Shown here one piece after another: positions 9,976-22,050 of a stretch of DNA of 64,000 nucleotides (position 1 is the stretch's first letter; each line of letters starts with the position of its first letter). Below the pieces are notes generated by a model. The model was not told the origin of the DNA, did no database searches, and worked only from the letters and a program-made list of their open reading frames with translations. Source of the DNA: Ptiloglossa arizonensis (taxonomy: Eukaryota; Arthropoda; Insecta; Hymenoptera; Colletidae); the NCBI RefSeq assembly GCF_051014685.1, contig NW_027478862.1, forward strand, positions 363,516 through 427,515. Direction: 5' to 3'. Made by a program: the position numbers and the translations under genes.

Positions 9976-11200
9976 GCGAACGGATTGACCAATCCGCAAA
10001 ATTTCTGTTGCATCTGAAAGTAGAAACTCGCCCGATTACAACGGTATGCGCACTTTTCCCCTAGGCGGTTCTAGTTATTTGTTTCGAGCATCAGAACTGC
10101 GAAAACTTTGAGTTACTCAAGCGTTTCTTACCTCCAAACTGCCATATCTCGCGAACGGATTGACCAATCCGCAAAATTTCTGTTGCATCTGAAAGTAGAA
10201 ACTCGCCCAACTACAACGGTAGGTGTAGTTCTCCCCTAGGCCGTTCTAGTTATTAGTTTCGAGCATCAGAACTGCGAAAATTTTGCGTTTCTCAAGCGTT
10301 TCTTACATCCAAACTGCCACATCTCGCGAACGGATAGACCAATCCGCAAAATTTCTGTTGCATCTGAAAGTAGAAACTCGCCCGATTACATCGGTATGCG
10401 TACTTTTCCCCTAGGCCGTTCTCGTCATTCGTTTCGAGCATCAGAACTGCGAAAATTTTGAGTTTCTCAAGCGTTTCCTACTTCCAAACTGCCATATCTC
10501 GCGAACGGATCGACCAATCCGCAAAATTTTTGTTGCATCTCAAAGTAGAAACTCGCCCGATTATATCGGTATGCGTACTTTTCCCCTAGGCCGTTCTAGT
10601 TATTCGTTTCGAGCATCAGAACTGCGAAAATTTTGAGATTCTCAAGCGTTTCTTACCTCCAAACTGCCACATCTCGCGAACGGATTGACCAATCCGCAAA
10701 ATTTCTGTTGCATCTGAAAGTAGAAACTCGCCCGATTACAACGGTATGTGTAGTTTTCCCCTAGGCCGTTCCAGTCATTCGTTTCGAGCATAAGAACTGC
10801 GAAAATTTTGAGTTTCTCAAGCGTTTCTTACATCCAAACTGCCATATCTCGCGAACGGATTGACCGATCCGCAAAATTTCTGTTGCATCTGAAAGTAGAA
10901 ACTCGCCCGATTACAACGGTATGCGCACTTTTCACCTAGGCCGTTCTAGTTATTCGTTTCAAGCATCAGAACTGCGCAAATTTCGAGTTTCTCAAGCGTT
11001 TCTTACCTCCAAACTGCCATATCTCGCGAACGGATTGACCAATCCGCAAAATTTCTGTTGCATCTGAAAGTAGAAACTCGCCCGATTACAACGGTATGTG
11101 TAGTTTTCCCCTATGCCGTTCCAGTTATTCATTTCGAGCATCAGAACTGCGAAAATTTTGAGTTTCTCAAGCGTTTCTTACATCCAAACTGCCATACCCC
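9976..11200 (+). repeat. Seven-monomer block, copy 3 of 4
   Basis: It starts with the ACTTTGAGTTACTC monomer (9976), then CGCCCAACTAC/TATTAGTTTC/TTTTGCGTTTC (10151), CGGATAGACC (10326), CGGATCGACC/CATCTCAAAG (10501), CAGTCATTCG/CATAAG (10676), TTTCGAG (10851) and CTATGCC (11026). It lacks the GCTCGCTCG and GATCAATCC monomers that begin copies 1, 2 and 4. Confidence 0.8.
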
Positions 11201-14000
11201 GCGAACGGATTGACCGATCCGCAAAATTTCTGTTGCATCTGAAAGTAGAAACTCGCCCGATTACAACGGTATGCGCACTTTTCCCCTAGGCCGTTCTAGT
11301 TATTCGTTTCAAGCATCAGAACTGCGCAAATTTTGAGTTTCTCAAGCGTTTCTTACCTCCAAACTGCCATATCTCGCGAACGGATTGACCAATCCGCAAA
11401 ACTTCTGTTGCATCTGAAAGTAGAAACTCGCCCGATTACAACGGTATGTGTAGTTTTCCCCTAGGCCGTTCCAGTTATTCATTTCGAGCATCAGAACTGC
11501 GAAAATTTTGAGTTTCTCAAGCGTTTCTTACCTCCAAACTGCCATATCTCGCGAACGGATTGACCAATCCGCAAAATTTCTGTTGCATCTTAAAGTAGAA
11601 ACTCGCCCGATTACACCGGTATGTGTAGTTTTCCCCTAGGCCGTTCCAGTTATTCGTTTCGAGCATAAGAACTGCGAAAATTTTGAGTTTCTCAAGCGTT
11701 TCTTACATCCAAACTGCCATATCTCGCGAACGGATTGACCGATCCGCAAAATTTCTGTTGCATCTAAAAGTAGAAACTCGCCCGATTACAACGGTATGCG
11801 CACTTTTCACCTAGGCCGTTCTAGTTATTCGTTTCAAGCATCAGAACTGCGCAAATTTTGAGTTTCTCAAGTGTTTCTTACCTCCAAACTGCCATATCTC
11901 GCGAACGGATTGACCAATCCGCAAAATTTCTGTTGCATCTGAATGTAGAAACTCGCCCGATTACAACGGTATGTGTAGTTTTCCCCTATGCCGTTCCAGT
12001 TATTCATTTCGAGCATCAGAACTGCGAAAATTTTGAGTTTCTCAAGCGTTTCTTACATCCAAACTGCCATACCCCGCGAACGGATTGACCGATCCTCAAA
12101 ATTTCTGTTGCATCTGAAAGTAGAAACTCGCCCGATTACAACGGTATGCGCACTTTTCCCCTAGGCCGTTCTAGTTATTCGTTTCAAGCATCAGAACTGC
12201 GCAAATTTTGAGTTACTCAAGCGTTTCTTACCTCCAAACTGCCATATCTCGCGAACGGATTGACCAATCCGCAAAATTTCTGTTGCATCTGAAAGTAGAA
12301 ACTCGCCCGATTACAACGGTATGCGCACTTTTCACCTAGGCCGTTCTAGTTATTCGTTTCAAGCATCAGAACTGCGCAAGTTTCGAGTTTCTCAAGCGTT
12401 TCTTACCTCCAAACTGCCATGTCTCGCGAACGGATTGACCAATCCGCAAAATTTCTGTTGCATCTGAAAGTAGAAACTCGCCCGATTACAACGGTATGTG
12501 TAGTTTTCCCCTATGCCGTTCCAGTTAATCATTTCGAGCATCAGAACTGCGAAAATTTTGAGTTTCTCAAGCGTTTCTTACATCCAAACTGCCATACCCC
12601 GCGAACGGATTGACCGATCCGCAAAATTTCTGTTGCATCTGAAAGTAGAAACTCGCCCGATTACAACGGTATGCGCACTTTTCCCCTAGGCCGTTCTAGT
12701 TATTCGTTTCAAGCATCAGAACTGCGCAAATTTTGAGTTTCTCAAGCGTTTCTTACCTCCAAACTGCCATATCTCGCGAACGGATTGACCAATCCGCAAA
12801 ACTTCTGTTGCATCTGAAAGTAGAAACTCGCCCGATTACAACGGTATGTGTAGTTTTCCCCTAGGCCGTTCCAGTTATTCGTTTCGAGCATAAGAACTGC
12901 GAAAATTTTGAGTTTCTCAAGCGTTTCTTACATCCAAACTGCCATATCTCGCGAACGGATTGACCGATCCGCAAAATTTCTGTTGCATCTAAAAGTAGAA
13001 ACTCGCCCGATTACAACGGTATGCGCACTTTTCACCTAGGCCGTTCTAGTTATTCGTTTCAAGCATCAGAACTGCGCAAATTTTGAGTTTCTCAAGTGTT
13101 TCTTACCTCCAAACTGCCATATCTCGCGAACGGATTGACCAATCCGCAAAATTTCTGTTGCATCTGAAAGTAGAAACTCGCCCGATTACAACGGTATGTG
13201 TAGTTTTCCCCTATGCCGTTCCAGTTATTCATTTCGAGCATCAGAACTGCGAAAATTTTGAGTTTCTCAAGCGTTTCTTACATCCAAACTGCCATACCCC
13301 GCGAACGGATTGACCGATCCTCAAAATTTCTGTTGCATCTGAAAGTAGAAACTCGCCCGATTACAACGGTATGCGCACTTTTCCCCTAGGCCGTTCTAGT
13401 TATTCGTTTCAAGCATCAGAACTGCGCAAATTTTGAGTTTCTCAAGCGTTTCTTACCTCCAAACTGCCATATCTCGCGAACGGATTGACCAATCCGCAAA
13501 ACTTCTGTTGCATCTGAAAGTAGAAACTCGCCCGATTACAACGGTATGTGTAGTTTTCCCCTAGGCCGTTCCAGTTATTCATTTCGAGCATCAGAACTGC
13601 GAAAATTTTGAGTTTCTCAAGCGTTTCTTACCTCCAAACTGCCATATCTCGCGAACGGATTGACCAAACCGCAAAATTTCTGTTGCATCTGAAAGTAGAA
13701 ACTCGCCCGATTACAACGGTATGTGTAGTTTTCCCCTAGGCCGTTCCAGTTATTCGTTTCGAGCATAAGAACTGCGAAAATTTTGAGTTTCTCAAGCGTT
13801 TCTTACATCCAAACTGCCATATCTCGCGAACGGATTGACCGATCCGCAAAATTTCTGTTGCATCTAAAAGTAGAAACTCGCCCGATTACAACGGTATGCG
13901 CACTTTTCACCTAGGCCGTTCTAGTTATTCGTTTCAAGCATCAGAACTGCGCAAATTTTGAGTTTCTCAAGTGTTTCTTACCTCCAAACTGCCATATCTC
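11201..14000 (+). repeat. Sixteen mosaic monomers, early form of the 7-monomer HOR
   Basis: The CATCTAAAAG/CAAGTGTTTC monomer recurs at 11726, 12951 and 13826 (7 then 5 monomers apart), each followed by a plain or CTATGCC monomer. The run 11376-12425 repeats 3676-4725. This is an irregular assembly of the same monomer types that become regular further downstream. The only short frame here starting with ATG (12419-12613) exists because ATATCTC has become ATGTCTC. Confidence 0.65.
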
Positions 14001-15225
14001 GCGAACGGATTGACCAATCCGCAAAATTTCTGTTGCATCTGAAAGTAGAAACTCGCCCGATTACAACGGTATGTGTAGTTTTACCCTAGGCCGTTCCAGT
14101 TATTCGTTTCGAGCATAAGAACTGCGAAAATTTTGAGTTTCTCAAGCGTTTCTTACATCCAAACTGCCATATCTCGCGAACGGATTGACCGATCCGCAAA
14201 ATTTCTGTTGCATCTAAAAGTAGAAACTCGCCCGATTACAACGGTATGCGCACTTTTCACCTAGGCCGTTCTAGTTATTCGTTTCAAGCATCAGAACTGC
14301 GCAAATTTTGAGTTTCTCAAGCGTTTCTTACCTCCAAACTGCCATATCTCGCGAACGGATTGACCAATCCGCAAAATTTCTGTTGCATCTGAAAGTAGAA
14401 ACTCGCCCGATAACAACGGTATGTGTAGTTTTCCCCTATGCCGTTCCAGTTATTCATTTCGAGCATCAGAACTGATAAAATTTTGAGTTTCTCAAGCGTT
14501 TCTTACATCCAAACTGCCATACCCCGCGAACGGATTGACCGATCCTCAAAATTTCTGTTGCATCTGAAAGTAGAAACTCGCCCGATTACAACGGTATGCG
14601 CACTTTTCCCCTAGGCCGTTCTAGTTATTCGTTTCAAGCATCAGAACTGCGCAAATTTTGAGTTTCTCAAGCGTTTCTTACCTCCAAACTGCCATATCTC
14701 GCGAACGGATTGACCAATCCGCAAAACTTCTGTTGCATCTGAAAGTAGAAACTCGCCCGATTACAACGGTATGTGTAGTTTTCCCCTAGGCCGTTCTAGT
14801 CATTCGTTTCGAGCATCAGAACTGCGAAAATTTTGAGTTTCTCAAGCGTTTCTTACTTCCAAACTGCCATATCTCGCGAACGGATTGACCAATCCGCAAA
14901 ATTTCTGTTGCATCTGAAAGTAGAAGCTCGCTCGATTACATCGGTGTGCGTACTATTCGCCTAGGCCGTTCTGGTTATTCGTTTCGAGCATCAGAACTGC
15001 GAAAATTTTGAGTTTCTCAAGCGTTTCTTACCTCCAAACTGCCATATCTCGCGAACGGATTGACCGATCCGCAAAATTTCTGTTGCATCTAAAAGTAGAA
15101 ACTCGCCCGATTACAACGGTATGCGCACTTTTCACCTAGGCCGTTCTAGTTATTCGTTTCAAGCATCAGAACTGCGCAAATTTTGAGTTTCTCAAGCGTT
15201 TCTTACCTCCAAACTGACATATCTC
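14001..15225 (+). repeat. 1,225-bp (7-monomer) HOR, copy 1
   Basis: Monomer types in order: TTTTACCCTAGG with CATAAG (14001), CATCTAAAAG/TTCACCTAGG (14176), CTATGCC with ACTGATAAAA (14351), GATCCTCAAAA (14526), CAAAACTTC (14701), GCTCGCTCG with TACTATTCGCC (14876) and CATCTAAAAG (15051). A private substitution is GATAACAACGG near 14410. The same order repeats at 15226, 16976 and 18201. Confidence 0.85.
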
Positions 15226-16975
15226 GCGAACGGATTGACCAATCCGCAAAATTTCTGTTGCATCTGAAAGTAGAAACTCGCCCGATTACAACGGTATGTG
15301 TAGTTTTACCCTAGACCGTTCCAGTTATTCGTTTCGAGCATAAGAACTGCGAAAATTTTGAGTTTCTCAAGCGTTTCTTACATCCAAACTGCCATATCTC
15401 GCGAACGGATTGACCGATCCGCAAAATTTCTGTTGCATCTAAAAGTAGAAACTCGCCCGATTACAACGGTATGCGCACTTTTCACCTAGGCCGTTCTAGT
15501 TATTCGTTTCAAGCATCAGAACTGCGCAAATTTTGAGTTTCTCAAGCGTTTCTTACCTCCAAACTGCCATATCTCGCGAACGGATTGACCAATCCGCAAA
15601 ATTTCTGTTGCATCTGAAAGTAGAAACTCGCCCGATTACAACGGTATGTGTAGTTTTCCCCTATGCCGTTCCAGTTATTCATTTCGAGCATCAGAACTGA
15701 TAAAATTTTGAGTTTCTCAAGCGTTTCTTACATCCAAACTGCCATACCCCGCGAACGGATTGACCGATCCTCAAAATTTCTGTTGCATCTGAAAGTAGAA
15801 ACTCGCCCGATTACAACGGTATGCGCACTTTTCCCCTAGGCCGTTCTAGTTATTCGTTTCAAGCATCAGAACTGCGCAAATTTTGAGTTTCTCAAGCGTT
15901 TCTTACCTCCAAACTGCCATATCTCGCGAACGGATTGACCAATCCGCAAAACTTCTGTTGCATCTGAAAGTAGAAACTCGCCCGATTACAACGGTATGTG
16001 TAGTTTTCCCCTAGGCCGTTCTAGTCATTCGTTTCGAGCATCAGAACTGCGAAAATTTTGAGTTTCTCAAGCGTTTCTTACTTCCAAACTGCCATATCTC
16101 ACGAACGGATTGACCAATCCGCAAAATTTCTGTTGCATCTGAAAGTAGAAGCTCGCTCGATTACATCGGTGTGCGTACTATTCGCCTAGGCCGTTCTGGT
16201 TATTCGTTTCGAGCATCAGAACTGCGAAAATTTTGAGTTTCTCAAGCGTTTCTTACATCCAAACTGCCATATCTCGCGAACGGATTGACCGATCCGCAAA
16301 ATTTCTGTTGCATCTAAAAGTAGAAACTCGCCCGATTACAACGGTATGCGCACTTTTCACCTAGGCCGTTCTAGTTATTCGTTTCAAGCATCAGAACTGC
16401 GCAAATTTTGAGTTTCTCAAGTGTTTCTTACCTCCAAACTGCCATATCTCGCGAACGGATTGACCAATCCGCAAAATTTCTGTTGCATCTGAAAGTAGAA
16501 ACTCGCCCGATTACAACGGTATGTGTAGTTCTCCCCTATGCCGTTCCAGTTATTCATTTCGAGCATCAGAACTGCGAAAATTTTGAGTTTCTCAAGCGTT
16601 TCTTACATCCAAACTGCCATACCCCGCGAACGGATTGACCGATCCTCAAAATTTCTGTTGCATCTGAAAGTAGAAACTCGCCCGATTACAACGGTATGCG
16701 CACTTTTCCCCTAGGCCGTTCTAGTTATTCGTTTCAAGCATCAGAACTGCGCAAATTTTGAGTTTCTCAAGCGTTTCTTACCTCCAAACTGCCATATCTC
16801 GCGAACGGATTGACCGATCCGCAAAATTTCTGTTGCATCTAAAAGTAGAAACTCGCCCGATTACAACGGTATGCGCACTTTTCACCTAGGCCGTTCTAGT
16901 TATTCGTTTCAAGCATCAGAACTGCGCAAATTTTGAGTTTCTCAAGCGTTTCTTACCTCCAAACTGCCATATCTC
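15226..16975 (+). repeat. 7-monomer HOR, copy 2, with a 3-monomer insertion
   Basis: Six monomers (15226-16275) match copy 1. Three extra monomers follow at 16276-16800 (CATCTAAAAG with CAAGTGTTTC, CTATGCC with intact GCGAAAA, GATCCTCAAAA), and the seventh type appears at 16801. The insertion has the same order as 22051-22575 in the 8-monomer HOR, so the two HOR families have exchanged monomers. Private changes include CTAGACCG near 15313 and ACGAACGG at 16101. Confidence 0.8.
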
Positions 16976-18200
16976 GCGAACGGATTGACCAATCCGCAAA
17001 ATTTCTGTTGCATCTGAAAGTAGAAACTCGCCCGATTACAACGGTATGTGTAGTTTTACCCTAGGCCGTTCCAGTTATTCGTTTCGAGCATAAGAACTGC
17101 GAAAATTTTGAGTTTCTCAAGCGTTTCTTACATCCAAACTGCCATATCTCGCGAACGGATTGACCGATCCGCAAAATTTCTGTTGCATCTAAAAGTAGAA
17201 ACTCGCCCGATTACAACGGTATGCGCACTTTTCACCTAGGCCGTTCTAGTTATTCGTTTCAAGCATCAGAACTGCGCAAATTTTGAGTTTCTCAAGCGTT
17301 TCTTACCTCCAAACTGCCATATCTCGCGAACGGATTGACCAATCCGCAAAATTTCTGTTGCATCTGAAAGTAGAAACTCGCCCGATGACAACGGTATGGG
17401 TAGTTTTCCCCTATGCCGTTCCAGTTATTCATTTCGAGCATCAGAACTGTTAAAATTTTGAGTTTCTCAAGCGTTTCTTACATCCAAACTGCCATACCCC
17501 GCGAACGGATTGACCGATCCTCAAAATTTCTGTTGCATCTGAAAGTAGAAACTCGCCCGATTACAACGGTATGCGCACTTTTCCCCTAGGCCGTTCTAGT
17601 TATTCGTTTCAAGCATCAGAACTGCGCAAATTTTGAGTTTCTCAAGCGTTTCTTACCTCCAAACTGCCATATCTCGCGAACGGATTGACCAATCCGCAAA
17701 ACTTCTGTTGCATCTGAAAGTAGAAACTCGCCCGATTACAACGGTATGTGTAGTTTTCCCCTAGGCCGTTCTAGTCATTCGTTTCGAGCATCAGAACTGC
17801 GAAAATTTTGAGTTTCTCAAGCGTTTCTTACTTCCAAACTGCCATATCTCGCGAACGGATTGACCAATCCGCAAAATTTCTGTTGCATCTGAAAGTAGAA
17901 GCTCGCTCGATTACATCGGTGTGCGTACTATTCGCCTAGGCCGTTCTGGTTATTCGTTTCGAGCATCAGAACTGCGAAAATTTTGAGTTTCTCAAGCGTT
18001 TCTTACCTCCAAACTGCCATATCTCGCGAACGGATTGACCGATCCGCAAAATTTCTGTTGCATCTAAAAGTAGAAACTCGCCCGATTACAACGGTATGCG
18101 CACTTTTCACCTAGGCCGTTCTAGTTATTCGTTTCAAGCATCAGAACTGCGCAAATTTTGAGTTTCTCAAGCGTTTCTTACCTCCAAACTGCCATATCTC
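16976..18200 (+). repeat. 7-monomer HOR, copy 3
   Basis: Same seven types as copy 1. Its GATAAAA monomer (17326) is marked by GATGACAACGGTATGGG and ACTGTTAAAA, three private substitutions in one monomer against almost none in the rest of the copy. I noted no others by eye. Confidence 0.85.
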
Positions 18201-19250
18201 GCGAACGGATTGACCAATCCGCAAAATTTCTGTTGCATCTGAAAGTAGAAACTCGCCCGATTACAACGGTATGTGTAGTTTTACCCTAGGCCGTTCCAGT
18301 TATTCGTTTCGAGCATAAGAACTGCGAAAATTTTGAGTTTCTCAAGCGTTTCTTACATCCAAACTGCCATATCTCGCGAACGGATTGACCGATCCGCAAA
18401 ATTTCTGTTGCATCTAAAAGTAGAAACTCGCCCGATTACAACGGTATGCGCACTTTTCACCTAGGCCGTTCTAGTTATTCGTTTCAAGCATCAGAACTGC
18501 GCAAATTTTGAGTTTCTCAAGCGTTTCTTACCTCCAAACTGCCATATCTCGCGAACGGATTGACCAATCCGCAAAATTTCTGTTGCATCTGAAAGTAGAA
18601 ACTCGCCCGATTACAACGGTATGTGTAGTTTTCCCCTATGCCGTTCCAGTTATTCATTTCGAGCATCAGAACTGATAAAATTTTGAGTTTCTCAAGCGTT
18701 TCTTACATCCAAACTGCCATACCCCGCGAACGGATTGACCGATCCTCAAAATTTCTGTTGCATCTGAAAGTAGAAACTCGCCCGATTACAACGGTATGCG
18801 CACTTTTCCCCTAGGCCGTTCTAGTTATTCGTTTCAAGCATCAGAACTGCGCAAATTTTGAGTTTCTCAAGCGTTTCTTACCTCCAAACTGCCATATCTC
18901 GCGAACGGATTGACCAATCCGCAAAACTTCTGTTGCATCTGAAAGTAGAAACTCGCCCGATTACAACGGTATGTGTAGTTTTCCCCTAGGCCGTTCTAGT
19001 CATTCGTTTCGAGCATCAGAACTGCGAAAATTTTGAGTTTCTCAAGCGTTTCTTACTTCCAAACTGCCATATCTCGCGAACGGATTGACCAATCCGCAAA
19101 ATTTCTGTTGCATCTGAAAGTAGAAGCTCGCTCGATTACATCGGTGTGCGTACTATTCGCCTAGGCCGTTCTGGTTATTCGTTTCGAGCATCAGAACTGC
19201 GAAAATTTTGAGTTTCTCAAGCGTTTCTTATCTCCAAACTGCCATATCTC
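18201..19250 (+). repeat. 7-monomer HOR, copy 4, last monomer replaced
   Basis: Six monomers match copy 1 (TTTTACCC at 18201 through GCTCGCTCG at 19076). Instead of the CATCTAAAAG monomer, the sequence then enters the GATCAATCC monomer of the 4726-type block. The shared GCTCGCTCG monomer (19076) is the likely crossover site between the two arrangements. Confidence 0.8.
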
Positions 19251-20650
19251 GCGAACGGATTGATCAATCCGCAAAATTTCTGTTGCATCTGAAAGTAGAA
19301 ACTCGCCCGATTACAACGGTATGCGTACTTCTCCCCTAGGCCGTTCTAGTCATTCGTTTCGAGCATCAGAACTGCGAAAATTTTGAGTTTCTCAAGCGTT
19401 TCTTACCTCCAAACTGCCACATCTCGCGAACGGATTGACCAATCCGCAAAATTTCTGTTGCATCTGAAAGTAGAAACTCGCCCGATTACAACGGTATGCG
19501 TACTTCTCCCCTAGGCCGTTCTAGTCATTCGTTTCGAGCATCAGAACTGCGAAAATTTTGAGTTTCTCAAGCGTTTCTTACCTCCAAACTGCCATATCTC
19601 GCGAACGGATTGACCAATCCGCAAAATTTCTGTTGCATCTGAAAGTAGAAACTCGCCCAACTACAACGGTATGTGTAGTTCTCCCCTAGGCCGTTCTAGT
19701 TATTAGTTTCGAGCATCAGAACTGCGAAAATTTTGCGTTTCTCAAGCGTTTCTTACATCCAAACTGCCACATCTCGCGAACGGATAGACCAATCCGCAAA
19801 ATTTCTGTTGCATCTGAAAGTAGAAACTCGCCCGATTACATCGGTATGCGTACTTTTCCCCTAGGCCGTTCTCGTCATTCGTTTCGAGCATCAGAACTGC
19901 GAAAATTTTGAGTTTCTCAAGCGTTTCCTACTTCCAAACTGCCATATCTCGCGAACGGATCGACCAATCCGCAAAATTTTTGTTGCATCTCAAAGTAGAA
20001 ACTCGCCCGATTATATCGGTATGCGTACTTTTCCCCTAGGCCGTTCTAGTTATTCGTTTCGAGCATCAGAACTGCGAAAATTTTGAGTTTCTCAAGCGTT
20101 TCTTACCTCCAAACTGCCACATCTCGCGAACGGATTGACCAATCCGCAAAATTTCTGTTGCATCTGAAAGTAGAAACTCGCCCGATTACAACGGTATGTG
20201 TAGTTTTCCCCTAGGCCGTTCCAGTCATTCGTTTCGAGCATAAGAACTGCGAAAATTTTGAGTTTCTCAAGCGTTTCTTACATCCAAACTGCCATATCTC
20301 GCGAACGGATTGACCGATCCGCAAAATTTCTGTTGCATCTGAAAGTAGAAACTCGCCCGATTACAACGGTATGCGCACTTTTCACCTAGGCCGTTCTAGT
20401 TATTCGTTTCAAGCATCAGAACTGCGCAAATTTCGAGTTTCTCAAGCGTTTCTTACCTCCAAACTGCCATATCTCGCGAACGGATTGACCAATCCGCAAA
20501 ATTTCTGTTGCATCTGAAAGTAGAAACTCGCCCGATTACAACGGTATGTGTAGTTTTCCCCTATGCCGTTCCAGTTATTCATTTCGAGCATCAGAACTGC
20601 GAAAATTTTGAGTTTCTCAAGCGTTTCTTACTTCCAAACTGCCATATCTC
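19251..20650 (+). repeat. Block copy 4 of 4, about 14 kb from its nearest match
   Basis: With the GCTCGCTCG monomer at 19076 this repeats the order of 4726-6300 at an offset of 14,350 bp (82 monomers): GATCAATCC (19251), a TAGTCATTCG monomer (19426), CGCCCAACTAC/TATTAGTTTC/TTTTGCGTTTC (19601), CGGATAGACC (19776), CGGATCGACC with CATCTCAAAG (19951), CATAAG (20126), TTTCGAG (20301) and CTATGCC (20476). Here the fourth monomer has GGTATGTGTAG where copies 1-3 have GGTAGGTGTAG. Confidence 0.8.
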
Positions 20651-22050
20651 GCGAACGGATTGACCAATCCGCAAAATTTCTGTTGCATCTGAAAGTAGAA
20701 ACTCGTCCGATTACAACGGTATGTGTAGTTTTCCCCTAGGCCGTTCCAGTTATTCGTTTCGAGCATAAGAACTGCGAAAATTTTGAGTTTCTCAAGCGTT
20801 TCTTACATCCAAACTGCCATATCTCGCGAACGGATTGACCGATCCGCAAAATTTCTGTTGCATCTAAAAGTAGAAACTCGCCCGATTACAACGGTATGCG
20901 CACTTTTCACCTAGGCCGTTCTAGTTATTCGTTTCAAGCATCAGAACTGCGCAAATTTTGAGTTTCTCAAGTGTTTCTTACCTCCAAACTGCCATATCTC
21001 GCGAACGGATTGACCAATCCGCAAAATTTCTGTTGCATCTGAAAGTAGAAACTCGCCCGATTACAACGGTATGTGTAGTTTTCCCCTATGCCGTTCCAGT
21101 TATTCATTTCGAGCATCAGAACTGCGAAAATTTTGAGTTTCTCAAGCGTTTCTTACATCCAAACTGCCATACCCCGCGAACGGATTGACCGATCCTCAAA
21201 ATTTCTGTTGCATCTGAAAGTAGAAACTCGCCCGATTACAACGGTATGCGCACTTTTCCCCTAGGCCGTTCTAGTTATTCGTTTCAAGCATCAGAACTGC
21301 GCAAATTTTGAGTTACTCAAGCGTTTCTTACCTCCAAACTGCCATATCTCGCGAACGGATTGACCAATCCGCAAAATTTCTGTTGCATCTGAAAGTAGAA
21401 ACTCGCCCGATTACAACGGTATGCGCACTTTTCACCTAGGCCGTTCTAGTTATTCGTTTCAAGCATCAGAACTGCGCAAATTTCGAGTTTCTCAAGCGTT
21501 TCTTACATCCAAACTGCCATACCCCGCGAACGGATTGACCGATCCGCAAAATTTCTGTTGCATCTGAAAGTAGAAACACGCCCGATTACAACGGTATGCG
21601 CACTTTTCCCCTAGGCCGTTCTAGTTATTCGTTTCAAGCATCAGAACTGCGCAAATTTTGAGTTTCTCAAGCGTTTCTTACCTCCAAACTGCCATATCTC
21701 GCGAACGGATTGACCAATCCGCAAAACTTCTGTTGCATCTGAAAGTAGAAACTCGCCCGATTACAACGGTATGTGTAGTTTTCCCCTAGGCCGTTCCAGT
21801 TATTCATTTCGAGCATCAGAACTGCGAAAATTTTGAGTTTCTCAAGCGTTTCTTACTTCCAAACTGCCATATCTCGCGAACGGATTGACCAATCCGCAAA
21901 ATTTCTGTTGCATCTGAAAGTAGAAACTCGCCCGATTACAACGGTATGTGTAGTTTTCCCCTAGGCCGTTCCAGTTATTCGTTTCGAGCATAAGAACTGC
22001 GAAAATTTTGAGTTTCTCAAGCGTTTCTTACATCCAAACTGCCATATCTC
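20651..22050 (+). repeat. Eight monomers, seven of them the 1,225-bp unit before the 8-monomer HOR
   Basis: The CATCTAAAAG/CAAGTGTTTC marker lies at 20826 and next at 22051, 7 monomers later. This unit has a GAGTTACTC monomer (21176), a TTTCGAG monomer (21351) and an ACACGCCCG monomer (21526) where the 8-monomer units have TTTTACCC and ATGCACAC/TATAGTT monomers. It shares the flanking types with them. Confidence 0.75.

Noticed and set aside
14081..14095. Telomere-like TTTTACCCTAGG in one monomer type
   Set aside because: It is a single-base variant of the usual TTTTCCCCTAGG and is not tandemly repeated.
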